Shown here: positions 8,936 through 19,279 of the stretch, piece after piece | How positions within the stretch are numbered: the stretch's first letter is position 1 | Layout of the letters: each line of letters opens with the position of its first letter | Translations under genes and position numbers: made by a program | Notes under the pieces: generated by a model | Told to the model about the DNA's origin: nothing | Database searches by the model: none | What the model saw: only the letters and a program-made list of their open reading frames with translations | NCBI GenBank assembly: GCA_937928765.1 | Contig: CALFVX010000003.1 | Coordinates: 62,001-126,000, forward strand | Source: an uncultured Endomicrobiia bacterium | GTDB lineage: Bacteria > Elusimicrobiota > Endomicrobiia > DTEH01 | DNA: 64,000 nt | Direction: 5' to 3'

Positions 8936-10132
8936 TTATTCTTCACTAAGATTATCACCTAAAGGAAATTTACGCTTAATCTGTTTTAATAAAAGATGTT
9001 TTGGAATAAAGAAGATCCCTGCAATCAAAGTAGGTAAAACCGCACTGCCAATTACTACTGCAACTAAAAAAGAGTATTGATCCTGCGTTACTATATTGTG
9101 GGTGTAACCATAAAGTGCCGATATTGTTCCAAAAGTCAACCCCGTTGACATCATCATAGTATAATACCACCTCTCATTAAACTCGCGGCGAAATGTGCTG
9201 ACTACAGGATAAAGACCAAAGATTTTAGTAAGGATTTTCCCGCCCAATAAAACAAGGAAAACAATCGGTGCTGAAATAAGCGCCGGGATTGAGACAAAAG
9301 TACCTGCACGGATAAAATAAAATGGTGTCAAAAAACCTACTGTAAGTGTTCTAAGTCTTCCAATCCATGCTTTATCTGCAGTTGAAAATTCACTAAGAAT
9401 TATCCCTACAAGGTAAGCTGGAAGTACTGCCTCACTACCAGACCAGATTGCAAGCGTTCCAAGACCAAATAGAACAAAGATTACCCACTTTGTCCTTATA
9501 GCAGCAGTTCTATAAGCATAAGTTTTTCTTAGCCATTGACTTAAAAAAGGCAGAATTGCAAGAACAAGTACCGTAACTCCAATAAATATAATAGTTTTAT
9601 ATGTAAATGGTGCAAAGATAAGCCCTAAAGCTATTACTGTTGCAAGGTCATTAACAAAACAGGCTCCAAGTATACCCTTGCCAAATTCTGTTATGTTAAA
9701 TCCTGTTTCAAGCATCACCGAATAAACAACAGCCATTGAGGTAGTTGATAATGCAACTCCACACAAAAGACTTGCTTTAATATCCCATTTAATTAAATAG
9801 TATGCTAAAGCAGAGCAGCCAAGAAATGGAGCAAGAAAACCAACAAGACCTACCACAGAAACCTCTTTAAATTTTTTTTGTATTACTTCTGGTTCAAGCT
9901 CAGCTCCTGCAAGAAAAGTAAGAAGAACAGCTCCAGAAGATGAAAGAAATCTAAGCCATTCTGAATTTGCTCCGATTGAATTAATCTTACCAATTAAATT
10001 TGCCACATAAGCAAACGCTACACCAACACATATTTCAACTAGTGCTATCGAAATCTTTAAATGATAGGCAATTATTGCAGATAAAACTGCTAAGGCAAGC
10101 CATACTGCTGCAGTAAAAAATATCTGTTCCAT
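8936..10132 (-). CDS. Cation:proton antiporter (CPA2/KefB-NapA-like)
   Basis: 398 aa, about 12 TM segments; LSTTSMAVVYSVMLETG, GACFVNDLATVIALG. Confidence 0.85.
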   Translation of the reverse strand: MEQIFFTAAVWLALAVLSAIIAYHLKISIALVEICVGVAFAYVANLIGKINSIGANSEWLRFLSSSGAVLLTFLAGAELEPEVIQKKFKEVSVVGLVGFLAPFLGCSALAYYLIKWDIKASLLCGVALSTTSMAVVYSVMLETGFNITEFGKGILGACFVNDLATVIALGLIFAPFTYKTIIFIGVTVLVLAILPFLSQWLRKTYAYRTAAIRTKWVIFVLFGLGTLAIWSGSEAVLPAYLVGIILSEFSTADKAWIGRLRTLTVGFLTPFYFIRAGTFVSIPALISAPIVFLVLLGGKILTKIFGLYPVVSTFRREFNERWYYTMMMSTGLTFGTISALYGYTHNIVTQDQYSFLVAVVIGSAVLPTLIAGIFFIPKHLLLKQIKRKFPLGDNLSEE

Positions 10133-10362
10133 ATATTTTCCTCCTTATAAACTAACATTTTTTAAATTGAATTTTTATAACTAAATATTAATATGTATAA
10201 AAATTATAAAAACATTTCTTATCTGTAAATTTCTAAATAAACTCAAAATTTTAAAATTTTTAAGAATATTTCCTATCGAAGAATTTATTAAAATATAACA
10301 GATTCAATAAACTATAAAAACTTCAAAAAAATTGTATATTAAATGGCTGTCTATTGTATCGT

Positions 10363-10440
10363 AAAAAATCTTAGGTAGGAGTTATCAGCCTATGAAAAGT
10401 TTTTGGCGGTTAAGGTGAACCCCATCACCTTTTAGATTTT
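10363..10440 (-). ncRNA. Fluoride riboswitch (crcB motif)
   Basis: Minus strand AAAATCTAAAAGGTGATGGGGTTCACCTTAACCGCCAAAAACTTTTCATAGGCTGATAACTCCTACCTAAGATTTT: core GGTGATGG-GTTC(A/G)CC...AACCGCC...GCTGATAACTCCTACC and closing AAAATCT/AGATTTT stem. Confidence 0.9.
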
Positions 10441-10498
10441 TATAAAATAAAAATCATAAATTTTCAATACATAAATCTAAAAATTTTTTCTATCCTTA

Positions 10499-11425
10499 TC
10501 ATTTTAACAAGCCCTGTATAATCAATTCAGTTGCTTCATCCTCAGTTAATCCGCGAGAAAGCAATGTCTCAAGCTGTTTGGAGTCTACAGAGCCTATCGC
10601 TGCTTCGTGGGTAACATGGGCTTTTGGATTATTAACCTCTACAATTGGTATAGCTCTTGCTTTTGCATTACCCTGAACTATTTCCTTACAGTCAACATGT
10701 CCTCTTGAAAATGCTGCATCTGCAATTATTTCATTCTCAACAATTGCAACTGCGTTATCTTTTAATGCAATGTGGCTTGTTAAAACACCGGTAGAATTTT
10801 CTCCGATAAGATGTGCTTTTTCCTTAATATGAATACTATCATTCATTCTGCCAAATATTCTTGCTTTCATATTAGTAGTGGCGTTTATACCTATCTCTGC
10901 TTCATATTTAATCTCTATTACACCTGCGGCACCTTTTATAAGCTCAAATTCTGTAGAAAATCTACCATTTTCTTTAACCAAAACCTTTGTATTGGGCACA
11001 ATTGTAACACCACCATCAGGACCATGAACATGCCTTTCAAAGTATGAAAGGCTTGCGTTTTCTTCAATGGTTATGAAAGCATCCATCAAATGCTGTATAT
11101 TTTTGGCGTTTGGAAATGTACAGCTCGCTATGAAACTTGCAGAAGCATCCTTTTCAACTGTTGTATTTATTATAATCTTTTGAATTCCGTTTGGTGGGAT
11201 CATTCCAAAACAAAATCTCACTGGATTTTTTATAACTTCTCTTACTTTTATCTTAACATCAACTCCATCCTCAAAACTTTTTGCTTCAACTTCAAGTCCT
11301 TTAACAAGATGGGCATTAAGCACCTCATTACCATGAATTTCTATATGGGCAACATCAGGCGGTAGCTTATGCTGGTTTATACTCGAGAGAAGTTCATAAA
11401 GAAGTTTCTCTTTGTTTTCTTGCAT
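10499..11425 (-). CDS. SufB/SufD family Fe-S cluster assembly scaffold (single SufBD)
   Basis: SRGHVDCKEIVQGNAKARAIPIVEVNNPKAHVTHEAAIGSVDSKQLETLLSRGLTEDEATELIIQG. Confidence 0.9.
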   Translation of the reverse strand: MQENKEKLLYELLSSINQHKLPPDVAHIEIHGNEVLNAHLVKGLEVEAKSFEDGVDVKIKVREVIKNPVRFCFGMIPPNGIQKIIINTTVEKDASASFIASCTFPNAKNIQHLMDAFITIEENASLSYFERHVHGPDGGVTIVPNTKVLVKENGRFSTEFELIKGAAGVIEIKYEAEIGINATTNMKARIFGRMNDSIHIKEKAHLIGENSTGVLTSHIALKDNAVAIVENEIIADAAFSRGHVDCKEIVQGNAKARAIPIVEVNNPKAHVTHEAAIGSVDSKQLETLLSRGLTEDEATELIIQGLLK

Positions 11426-11446
11426 TTTCTATGTCTCCTAAAAAAT

Positions 11447-12172
11447 TTAATCTTTACTTGGTTTACCTATATGTTTACAAGGAGAACATTTGTTAACAAA
11501 ATACTCAAAAACTTTTTGTGCATCTCCTTTACAAACAATTTCTCCACCACATATTAAAAAGGCATGGTCTGCTTTTTTTAATACTTCAGGGCTATGAGTT
11601 ACAAGAACTACTGTTGATCCTTGGCTTTTCAACTCCTGAAGTATATCAAAGATATACTTTAAAGAATCAATATCCACTCCACTATCCGGTTCATCCATAA
11701 GAAGCAATCTTGGCTTCATTGCATAAACAGAGGCCAACTCTATCCTTTTTCTTTCTCCACCGGATAGAGTTTTGTCAACTGCTCTGTTTATATATTTAAT
11801 TGGGTCAAGTCCTACTCTGGCTAAAGCCTCAATTGCTATATCTTTGGATTTTATTTTTGAACCTGAAAGGATAAAATCTTTTACTGTAAGTCCTTCAAAA
11901 CGGGCAGGTTCCTGAAAAACTAAAGTTATACCGAGTCTCGCTCTTTCATCAATAGAAAGATCTTTTATAGATTTTCCATCAAAAATTATATCTCCGCTAG
12001 AATCTCTATAACCAGAAAGACCCATTATCGTGTTTGCAAGAGTAGATTTTCCAGCACCATTTGGTCCAACAATTGCATGGATATATCCATTCCAAATTTC
12101 AATAGTTATACCCTTAAGTATTGATTTACTCTCTTTTAAAAGAGATACATTATTTAACTGAAGAATTTTCAA
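11447..12172 (-). CDS. sufC: SufC-like ABC ATPase
   Basis: Walker A GPNGAGKST; signature LSGGERKRIELA; Walker B LLLMDEPDSGVD; adjacent to SufBD. Confidence 0.9.
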   Translation of the reverse strand: MKILQLNNVSLLKESKSILKGITIEIWNGYIHAIVGPNGAGKSTLANTIMGLSGYRDSSGDIIFDGKSIKDLSIDERARLGITLVFQEPARFEGLTVKDFILSGSKIKSKDIAIEALARVGLDPIKYINRAVDKTLSGGERKRIELASVYAMKPRLLLMDEPDSGVDIDSLKYIFDILQELKSQGSTVVLVTHSPEVLKKADHAFLICGGEIVCKGDAQKVFEYFVNKCSPCKHIGKPSKD

Positions 12173-12430
12173 AGTGTTCTCCTATGTTTTAAATTTTAAA
12201 ATAAATATATAAAAATCAAATAAACTCTTCATTTTGCAACAATAAAGTTGAATTTTTATTATAAGTAAATTATTTCAATAAAATTTTTAGATGCAAAAAA
12301 TTTTAAAATGTTTCTTTATTTGAATCAAAAATTTAATTAGTAATAAATCTTTGTAGAATTTTTAATCTTGTTTTGAAATACTTATTTTAAAAATTATTTT
12401 ATTTTTTATTTTAAAATCAATCATTTTTAA

Positions 12431-12676
12431 TTATAATCTTCCTCCAAGTTTGTTCATCAATATAATCTGAACTTTTCTAACTGCTTCATTAAATAATTCT
12501 TTTAGAATCTTCTGTTGTTTTAGTACATCCAAAGATGGATTTAAAATAATTTCTTCTAATTCCATTTTTCCATTAATTTTAATTCTTATACCATCCTTTT
12601 CTACAACTACACTTTCTGAAGAAACTAAATCATTAAGTTGTTTTAATTCTTTTAAATTTTTAAATAAATTAAACAT
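12431..12676 (-). CDS. YbaB/EbfC-like nucleoid-associated protein (short)
   Basis: 81 aa; VVVEKDGIRIKINGKMELEEIILNPSL... pattern. Confidence 0.55.
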   Translation of the reverse strand: MFNLFKNLKELKQLNDLVSSESVVVEKDGIRIKINGKMELEEIILNPSLDVLKQQKILKELFNEAVRKVQIILMNKLGGRL

Positions 12677-12816
12677 AATACCTCCTCATTAATTAAAAAT
12701 TTATGTTGACTTTTATAAATTTAATTTTATATTTTTTAATTACAATCACAAAAATTATAATTTGACTACAAAATTTGCATAATTTTTTAATAATAAATAT
12801 CTTTTTAACAAATTAA

Positions 12817-12832
12817 TGTTTCACATGAAACA
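12817..12832 (+). promoter_or_regulatory. parS-like ParB-binding palindrome
   Basis: TGTTTCACATGAAACA; one mismatch to consensus TGTTTCACGTGAAACA. Confidence 0.7.
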
Positions 12833-12849
12833 TTTTTATTAAAATAAAA

Positions 12850-13641
12850 TTATTCTTGTGCATTATCTCCAAAAGTGTCTTTTTCATTTAAAAATTTATT
12901 TTTATAATCTTCAGCATAAATTTTTAATCCTAAACCTGTGGCATACTTTATATTTTTTTCCTTATCAAGATAAATTATAAATTTTAGTTTGAAATATGGA
13001 AGTATAGCTTTTATCTTATAAAATCCTTCTTTTGTTTCTCCCAAATATTCTAATTTTAAATCTCCTAATTTTAAATTGTCTTTATCAATAAATTTAAAAT
13101 TTATATTTTTCTGAATTTCAAAATTCCATAAAGTTGTAACTAAAGGAATAATATTGCCTGGAGTTAAAACAGGAGGAAAAAAATCAAACTTTATTTCTTT
13201 AATCTTCTTACCTTTTTTTATTATAGAATATCCAAACAAATTATCCTCTTTTTTTATCACATAGGTAGAAGTAATATTTTCTTTCCTACCATCAATATAA
13301 ATAAAAGACGATCTTATAGGAATAAAATTTTTATCATAATACTCAACTTCATAATTTTCTGTATTTCCTATGAAAAACAAAATTGGTATATCTGCAAAAC
13401 TTTCTATTTCTCCGCGAAAAAATTCCTGCGAACTTTCTGTTGTAGATATAGATGATATCTTTATATGTACATATCCTACTTCTTTTTTAGAACTATAAAT
13501 TTTAAATTTGTATTCTCTTAAAAACATTGCGTATTTATGAATTACATCATCAAAACTGTCTATCTCTTGAGAATATGTTATATTTGATAAAAAAAATATT
13601 TGAAAAATAAACAATTTTAAAATTTGTTTCATGTGAAACAT
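12850..13641 (-). CDS. Exported protein of unknown function (DUF3108-like layout)
   Basis: 263 aa with signal peptide (LKLFIFQIFFLSNITYS). Confidence 0.6.
   Translation of the reverse strand: MFHMKQILKLFIFQIFFLSNITYSQEIDSFDDVIHKYAMFLREYKFKIYSSKKEVGYVHIKISSISTTESSQEFFRGEIESFADIPILFFIGNTENYEVEYYDKNFIPIRSSFIYIDGRKENITSTYVIKKEDNLFGYSIIKKGKKIKEIKFDFFPPVLTPGNIIPLVTTLWNFEIQKNINFKFIDKDNLKLGDLKLEYLGETKEGFYKIKAILPYFKLKFIIYLDKEKNIKYATGLGLKIYAEDYKNKFLNEKDTFGDNAQE
13625..13640 (-). promoter_or_regulatory. parS-like ParB-binding palindrome overlapping the start codon of 12850-13641
   Basis: Plus strand TGTTTCATGTGAAACA, exact reverse complement of the site at 12817. Confidence 0.7.
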
Positions 13642-13674
13642 ATAAGTTTAAATAACTAATTTTTTTATAAATTT

Positions 13675-14091
13675 TTATTCACCAATAATTTTTACTAAAA
13701 CTCTTTTTTGCCTTTGACCATCAAATTCACCATAAAATATCTGCTCCCATAGACCCAAATCAAGTTTACCATCTGTTATTGACATCACAACTTCTCTTCC
13801 CATTATTGTTCTTTTTAGATGCGCATGAGCATTATCTTCACCTGTTAAATTATGTTTATATAAAATTTGATCTTTAGGAGCAAGTTTTTCTAGCCATTCT
13901 TTAAAATCTTGTTTTAATCCTTCTTCTTCATCATTAACAAATACTGAAGCTGTTATATGCATAGCATTTATTAAACATAATCCTTCTTTTATTCCACTTT
14001 TTTTTACTATTTCTTCTATCTTTTTTGTAATATTTATAAATTCAATTTTATTTTTAGTATTAAAAATAAGATATTCTCTATAACTTTTCAT
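13675..14091 (-). CDS. YjbQ/UPF0047 family protein
   Basis: [70 protein letters not shown]. Confidence 0.9.
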   Translation of the reverse strand: MKSYREYLIFNTKNKIEFINITKKIEEIVKKSGIKEGLCLINAMHITASVFVNDEEEGLKQDFKEWLEKLAPKDQILYKHNLTGEDNAHAHLKRTIMGREVVMSITDGKLDLGLWEQIFYGEFDGQRQKRVLVKIIGE

Positions 14092-15943
14092 ATTTTTTAA
14101 TTTCTTTTGATTTTTCAGAAATTTTTATAATGGAAACCTCTTGCTCTGTAAGCATCTGTCTCAATTTTTCAACTAAAGCTTCTTTCTTATTTGTGATTTT
14201 GTTGTATAAATCATCAAACTGGGAATAGATTTGTTTTTCTATATAAGTAACCTCTTCTTCGTAACTGTTTATATCTTTTTTTACTTCAGAAATGTTTTTA
14301 ACAATTTCTCTTATCTGTGTTTGAAAAACACTGAGCCTTTCTTTCTGCGCTAATATTTTTAAACTCTTTCGTCTTTTTTCTCCATTCAAAACTGCTATTT
14401 CTTCAACTACTTTATTTTGTATAGAATCTACTTCAGAATTTAACTCAAACAAAATTCTTTCATATTCTAATTGAGATTTTTCAATATTTCTTTTGATTCT
14501 TTCTTCTCTTATATTTCCTCGTTTTTTAAGTTCTAATATTTTATCGTTATAATTCTGTAATTTTTGCTGTAGCGCTGTTTTAAGTGATTGTATTTTCTGT
14601 TTAATCTCATCGTATACTATCTCCATCCTAGAAATATTTTTTTTGATGATATTTTCGAATTCTGTTTTTTTCTTCTCAAATTCTGTTTTATCTTTGTAAA
14701 TTTTTTGTTGGAGATCTTTTTGCTGCTGAGAAAATTTTTCTTTTATTTCTTTTTGTATATTTAACAATTTCTCTCTTCTATTTTTTAATGTTTGAATGCG
14801 ATTTTTGAGTTTTGCAATTTCTTTTTGATAAAACTCTTCTTGTTGTTGCCATCTTTTTATAATTTCATCAATTTCTTGTTTTGTATAGAGTTGAATTTTT
14901 TTTATGCCCTCAGCTTTCTTATACGATAATTCTTTAAATTCTTTTTTAATTTCATCATATTCTTTTTTCAAATTCTCTATCTCTATTTTTAAAGAACTCT
15001 CTTTTAATCTTAAAAAATTTATTTCGTTTTGACGAAGTTTTAATTCTTTCAATTCATTGTTCAATTTTTGAACAATATCTGATTTCTGTCGTTGTTCTTC
15101 ATATATAGATTTAACAATTGATTTTACTTCTAAATCCAAAGATCTTTTCTGTTCTTCTAACTGTTGGATTTTGGTTTTAAGATCTAAGAGTTCTTGTTCA
15201 TTTTGTTGTTTTAATGAAAAAAGTAAAATTTTTATTTCTTCTGACTTTTTATTTAAAACCTCGTCTAAAAAACTTAATTTTTGTTGGGAATTTTGTTTTA
15301 AATCGTTATATTCTTTCTTTAAGTTTTCTAATATCTGTGTCTTCTTTGAAATTTCAATCTGTAGTCTACCCGATAATTCTTCAGGATAGTTATGTTTTAA
15401 ATCTGTTATTAACTCTTTAAGATTTTTTATTTCTATAGAATATTTTTCTACAATATTGTTATATTCTGTCTCTTGTTGAACAAGATATTTTTTTAACTGA
15501 TCTCGTTGAATAACTAAATTATCATAATCAATTTTCAAAAGTTCTTTAATCTGTTCAAAAACACCAAATGTTTTTTGTATTTGTTCTTTTAATTCTTGTT
15601 TTTTTTCAAACTCATCAAATCTATATTTTTCTATATTTAAATCTATATCTTTGATTTTCGAAGATATTGTTTCAATCTCTTTCAAAATTTCTGTTTTTGT
15701 GATAACTTGCAATTTTTGTTGTAATTCAAAAATTTTTTTGTTAATCTCTCCAATCTGTTGTTGCAGGATAGCAAATATTATTTCATTCTCCTCTGTTAAG
15801 TTTTGTATCTTAGAATTTTGTTCTTGTGATCTTTCTTTTTTTAATTTTATGGATAACTTTTTTTCTTTATCTAATGAAATTTTTATCAAAATAAAAATAC
15901 TAATGCAAAAAATTATTGTGGATATAAAAATATATAATATCAT
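14078..15943 (-). CDS. Membrane-anchored long coiled-coil protein
   Basis: 621 aa; N-terminal TM helix then continuous Q/E/K-rich heptads; 14 nt overlap with YjbQ gene. Confidence 0.75.
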   Translation of the reverse strand: MILYIFISTIIFCISIFILIKISLDKEKKLSIKLKKERSQEQNSKIQNLTEENEIIFAILQQQIGEINKKIFELQQKLQVITKTEILKEIETISSKIKDIDLNIEKYRFDEFEKKQELKEQIQKTFGVFEQIKELLKIDYDNLVIQRDQLKKYLVQQETEYNNIVEKYSIEIKNLKELITDLKHNYPEELSGRLQIEISKKTQILENLKKEYNDLKQNSQQKLSFLDEVLNKKSEEIKILLFSLKQQNEQELLDLKTKIQQLEEQKRSLDLEVKSIVKSIYEEQRQKSDIVQKLNNELKELKLRQNEINFLRLKESSLKIEIENLKKEYDEIKKEFKELSYKKAEGIKKIQLYTKQEIDEIIKRWQQQEEFYQKEIAKLKNRIQTLKNRREKLLNIQKEIKEKFSQQQKDLQQKIYKDKTEFEKKKTEFENIIKKNISRMEIVYDEIKQKIQSLKTALQQKLQNYNDKILELKKRGNIREERIKRNIEKSQLEYERILFELNSEVDSIQNKVVEEIAVLNGEKRRKSLKILAQKERLSVFQTQIREIVKNISEVKKDINSYEEEVTYIEKQIYSQFDDLYNKITNKKEALVEKLRQMLTEQEVSIIKISEKSKEIKKYEKL

Positions 15944-16177
15944 TATTTTTTGTTTAAATAAAAATGATTATCTTCTTAAAAAGATTGTTTTTTTGGATAA
16001 AAAAATTTAAACACAAAAATTATATGAATTTTCGTGAAAAATTTTTTACAACTATACTAATTCTTTAAGTGGATATTTTATCACAAAAAACACAAAAATT
16101 AAATTTTAATATAAAAATTTTCTTTGTATCCAAAAAAATAAATTTTTATCCAAAAAAAATCCAAAAAATTATCCACA
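15917..16177. other. Candidate replication-origin element: cluster of DnaA-box-like 9-mers
   Basis: TTATCCACA 16169-16177; TTATCCAAA 16146-16154; AAATCCAAA 16157-16165; TGTATCCAA 16125-16133; reverse TTATCCAAA 15992-16000; reverse ATATCCACT 16068-16076; reverse ATATCCACA 15917-15925; very AT-rich; next to strand switch. Confidence 0.45.
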
Positions 16178-16181
16178 AAAA

Positions 16182-16613
16182 TTAAGTGTCAAAGATTATT
16201 GTTGTTTCAAACAAACCATAAGAATTTTTTTTAATTTTTATATTATGAAAAGTAACAGATTTCAGTTCTATTAAATGTCCATGTTTATTCTTATTATATT
16301 CTTCTCCATAGCATACAAAAGTTATTAAATGGTCTGACTGAAAATTTTTCACTTCAAAATTACAAAATAGAATTTTGTTAACAAATGTTTGATACAATAA
16401 ATCGTTTAGAGAACTAATAATTAAAGATTCGTTATCAAAAGATGTTATAGTATTTTTATATTTTTGTTTTGGTAAAATTTTTTTAAATTTTTCGCAGATC
16501 ACGTTATACATACCAAACGCTGAGTTTATAAAAAGTTCTTCCAAAGTTTTTCCATAAACTCTTATACCGATGTCTGCTGTATGGTTGATAAATTCAAACT
16601 TTTTTTCTGTCAT
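16182..16613 (-). CDS. Archease family protein
   Basis: FEFINHTADIGIRVYGKTLEELFINSAFGMYNV; C-terminal KAVTFH-like KSVTFHNIKI. Confidence 0.85.
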   Translation of the reverse strand: MTEKKFEFINHTADIGIRVYGKTLEELFINSAFGMYNVICEKFKKILPKQKYKNTITSFDNESLIISSLNDLLYQTFVNKILFCNFEVKNFQSDHLITFVCYGEEYNKNKHGHLIELKSVTFHNIKIKKNSYGLFETTIIFDT

Positions 16614-16722
16614 AATTTTAAATAAGTTATTTATAAAATTTTTGTTTCAAAATAAATAGTTGAAATAATAATACAGATTTTGATAGAATATAAAACAAAT
16701 TAATGCTAAAATTTTAAAACAT

Positions 16723-17409
16723 ATGCAAGAAAAAAAACTTGTAGTTGTGTTAGATGACGAGGAAAATATATTAGAAATTATAAAAATAAATTTAACAAAA
16801 GAAGGTTTTGATGTTTATTGTTTTGAAACGCCAAAGAAATTTTTTAATTTTCTTCAAGAAAAAATCCCTGATTTAATAATTCTTGACATTATGCTTCCGC
16901 AGATGGATGGCTTTGAAATTTGTAAGAAAATAAAATCAGACCAAAGGTTAAGTTCTGTTGCTATAATTTTTCTTTCAGCAAAATCTGAAGAAATTGATAA
17001 AGTTTTAGGGTTAGAACTTGGTGCTGATGATTATATTACAAAACCTTTTTCAGTAAGAGAACTTATTGCAAGAGTAAAGACAGTCTTAAGACGACAGGAT
17101 ATAAAAAAAGAAGGTAAAATTATAAAAGTTGGTAATATTTTATTTATTAATCCTGAAACATATGAAGTTTATGTTGAGGATGAAAAAATTGATCTTACCA
17201 CAACAGAATTTAAACTACTTTTAGTACTTGCAGAAAATAAAAATAAAGTTTTAACAAGAGACAAACTTTTAGATTATCTTTGGGGGACACAAAAGGCTGT
17301 TATTGACAGAACCATAGATGTGCATATCACTCATCTAAGAGAAAAATTAAAAAAAGCAGGTAAGTTTATAAAAAATATTCGTGGTGTAGGATATAAAATT
17401 TCTGAATGA
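16723..17409 (+). CDS. phoB: Response regulator, OmpR/PhoB family
   Basis: Receiver domain DLIILDIMLPQMDGFEI plus winged helix; followed by PhoR-type kinase and pst genes. Confidence 0.85.
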   Translation: MQEKKLVVVLDDEENILEIIKINLTKEGFDVYCFETPKKFFNFLQEKIPDLIILDIMLPQMDGFEICKKIKSDQRLSSVAIIFLSAKSEEIDKVLGLELGADDYITKPFSVRELIARVKTVLRRQDIKKEGKIIKVGNILFINPETYEVYVEDEKIDLTTTEFKLLLVLAENKNKVLTRDKLLDYLWGTQKAVIDRTIDVHITHLREKLKKAGKFIKNIRGVGYKISE

Positions 17410-19118
17410 CCAACTCAATTTTTTTAAAAATTTTAAAGTCATACATTGTAATTTTAATCATATCAATTTCTTTTCTTCTTTTTTTAAAAAAAGAGATTAA
17501 AAATTACTATATAGAAACACTCATATCAAAACTTAAGGATTTAAACTACACAATTTCACAGATAATAAAATCAACAGATACTAAAAATTTTTCCAACCTT
17601 AACTTTATAACAAAAAGTTTAGCTGAAAAATTAAAAATAAGAATAACAATAATAAATAAAGATAAAGTTGTTTTATCAGATTCTGAATATGACGATTTTT
17701 TTACGGACAAAAATTTTCCTGAATTAGAAGAAGTTTTTAAAAAAGGTATAGTAACTTCTATAAGATATAATCCTACAATAAAAGAAGATGTGGTTTATGT
17801 TTCAAGTTTGATAGAGAAAGAAAACAATTCTTTTATTTTAATAACAAGTTGTCATTTAAAAGATTTAAAAACTTTAATAAGAAAACTTGTAATAAATATT
17901 TTACAGTTTTTGTTTTTAGTTGTTTTGATAGTTATTTTAATTGTTTTTATGGTTTCACATTCTATAACAAAGCCGATATCACAACTTACTCAAGTAACAA
18001 AAAAAGTTGCAGAAGGTAATTTTGATACAAAAGTTTCTTTCTCTACAAAAGATGAATTTGAGGTATTAGCAGAAAATTTTAACACTATGGTTTCAAATAT
18101 AAAAAATTTGATAAAAGAAGTTTCTTTTCAAAGAGATAAAATAAAAAATATATTTTCTTCAATTCAAGAAGCAGTTGTTTTGTTAGACAAAGATGGGAAG
18201 ATTATTTTTTATAATGAAAAGTTTAGAGAGTTATGTAAAGTCTTTCCTGAAGGAAGAAATTATTTAGAAGTTTTAATTTCTTCAGAGTTTAATGAAATTG
18301 TAAAACAAGCAATAAAAGAAAATAAAAATCTACTTAAAGAGATTAATATTTTAGATAAAATATATCTTTGTAGTATAAGTTTCATCTCAGATGAAGAATT
18401 AGTTGTATTGTTAGCAGATATAACAGAACACAAACAACTACAGACGCTAAAAAAAGAGCTTGTAAGCAACATCACACATGAACTAAAAACTCCGCTTGCT
18501 ATCATTAAAGGTTTTGCTGAAACAATTTACAGTGAAATTGTAAACAAAGAACATAAATATTATATTGAGAAAATAATTTTTAACACAGATAGGTTAATAA
18601 GAATTGTTAATGATTTAACTACATTATCACAACTTGAGTATAAAGAATTTAAGCTTGAAATAGAAGATGTTGATTTAGAAAAATTGGTTAATACAATTAA
18701 AGAAATTTTTGAACAAAGTATAAAAGATAAAGGTTTAGAATTTAAAATTGAACTTCAGAGGAATCTTAAAACAATAAAAGCAGATAATTTTAGGCTTCAA
18801 CAAGTTTTGATAAACTTAGTTGAAAATTCTTTAAGATATACAGATAAAGGATATATAAAGATTTTAGTTGAACAAGATCTTAAAAATACCTATATAGAGG
18901 TAGAAGATACAGGTATAGGTATACCTAAAGAATATCATTCAAGAATTTTTGAACGATTTTTTGTAGTTGACAAATCAAGGTCAAGACAGACCGGTGGAAC
19001 AGGGTTGGGTTTATCTATAGTAAAACATATAGTAGAACTTCACAGAGGTGAAATTTTTTTATATAGCGAGCCAAATTTGGGAACAAAATTTAGGATAATA
19101 TTAAAAAATGAGTTATAA
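17406..19118 (+). CDS. phoR: Sensor histidine kinase, PhoR-like (HAMP, PAS, HisKA, HATPase)
   Basis: SNITHELKTPLAIIKGFAETI H-box; VENSLRYTDKG; DTGIGIP; GTGLGLSIVKHIVELH. Confidence 0.85.
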   Translation: MTNSIFLKILKSYIVILIISISFLLFLKKEIKNYYIETLISKLKDLNYTISQIIKSTDTKNFSNLNFITKSLAEKLKIRITIINKDKVVLSDSEYDDFFTDKNFPELEEVFKKGIVTSIRYNPTIKEDVVYVSSLIEKENNSFILITSCHLKDLKTLIRKLVINILQFLFLVVLIVILIVFMVSHSITKPISQLTQVTKKVAEGNFDTKVSFSTKDEFEVLAENFNTMVSNIKNLIKEVSFQRDKIKNIFSSIQEAVVLLDKDGKIIFYNEKFRELCKVFPEGRNYLEVLISSEFNEIVKQAIKENKNLLKEINILDKIYLCSISFISDEELVVLLADITEHKQLQTLKKELVSNITHELKTPLAIIKGFAETIYSEIVNKEHKYYIEKIIFNTDRLIRIVNDLTTLSQLEYKEFKLEIEDVDLEKLVNTIKEIFEQSIKDKGLEFKIELQRNLKTIKADNFRLQQVLINLVENSLRYTDKGYIKILVEQDLKNTYIEVEDTGIGIPKEYHSRIFERFFVVDKSRSRQTGGTGLGLSIVKHIVELHRGEIFLYSEPNLGTKFRIILKNEL

Positions 19119-19279
19119 AGTTCTTCCTTATTAAAACTTCTATTCTTAATTTCCTTTAATTTTTTCTCCAATAATTCAAAATATTTCTTAACACAAAATT
19201 AATTTTTTGTTTATATTGTCTTAATATTTGTTTTGTATACTTTTAGTAGAAAAAAATTTTAAATAAATTTAAAAGAAAA

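Noticed and set aside
16182-16613. Archease as evidence for an RNA-ligase/repair system
   Set aside because: No RtcB or related gene in the window; archease alone does not support a local system.
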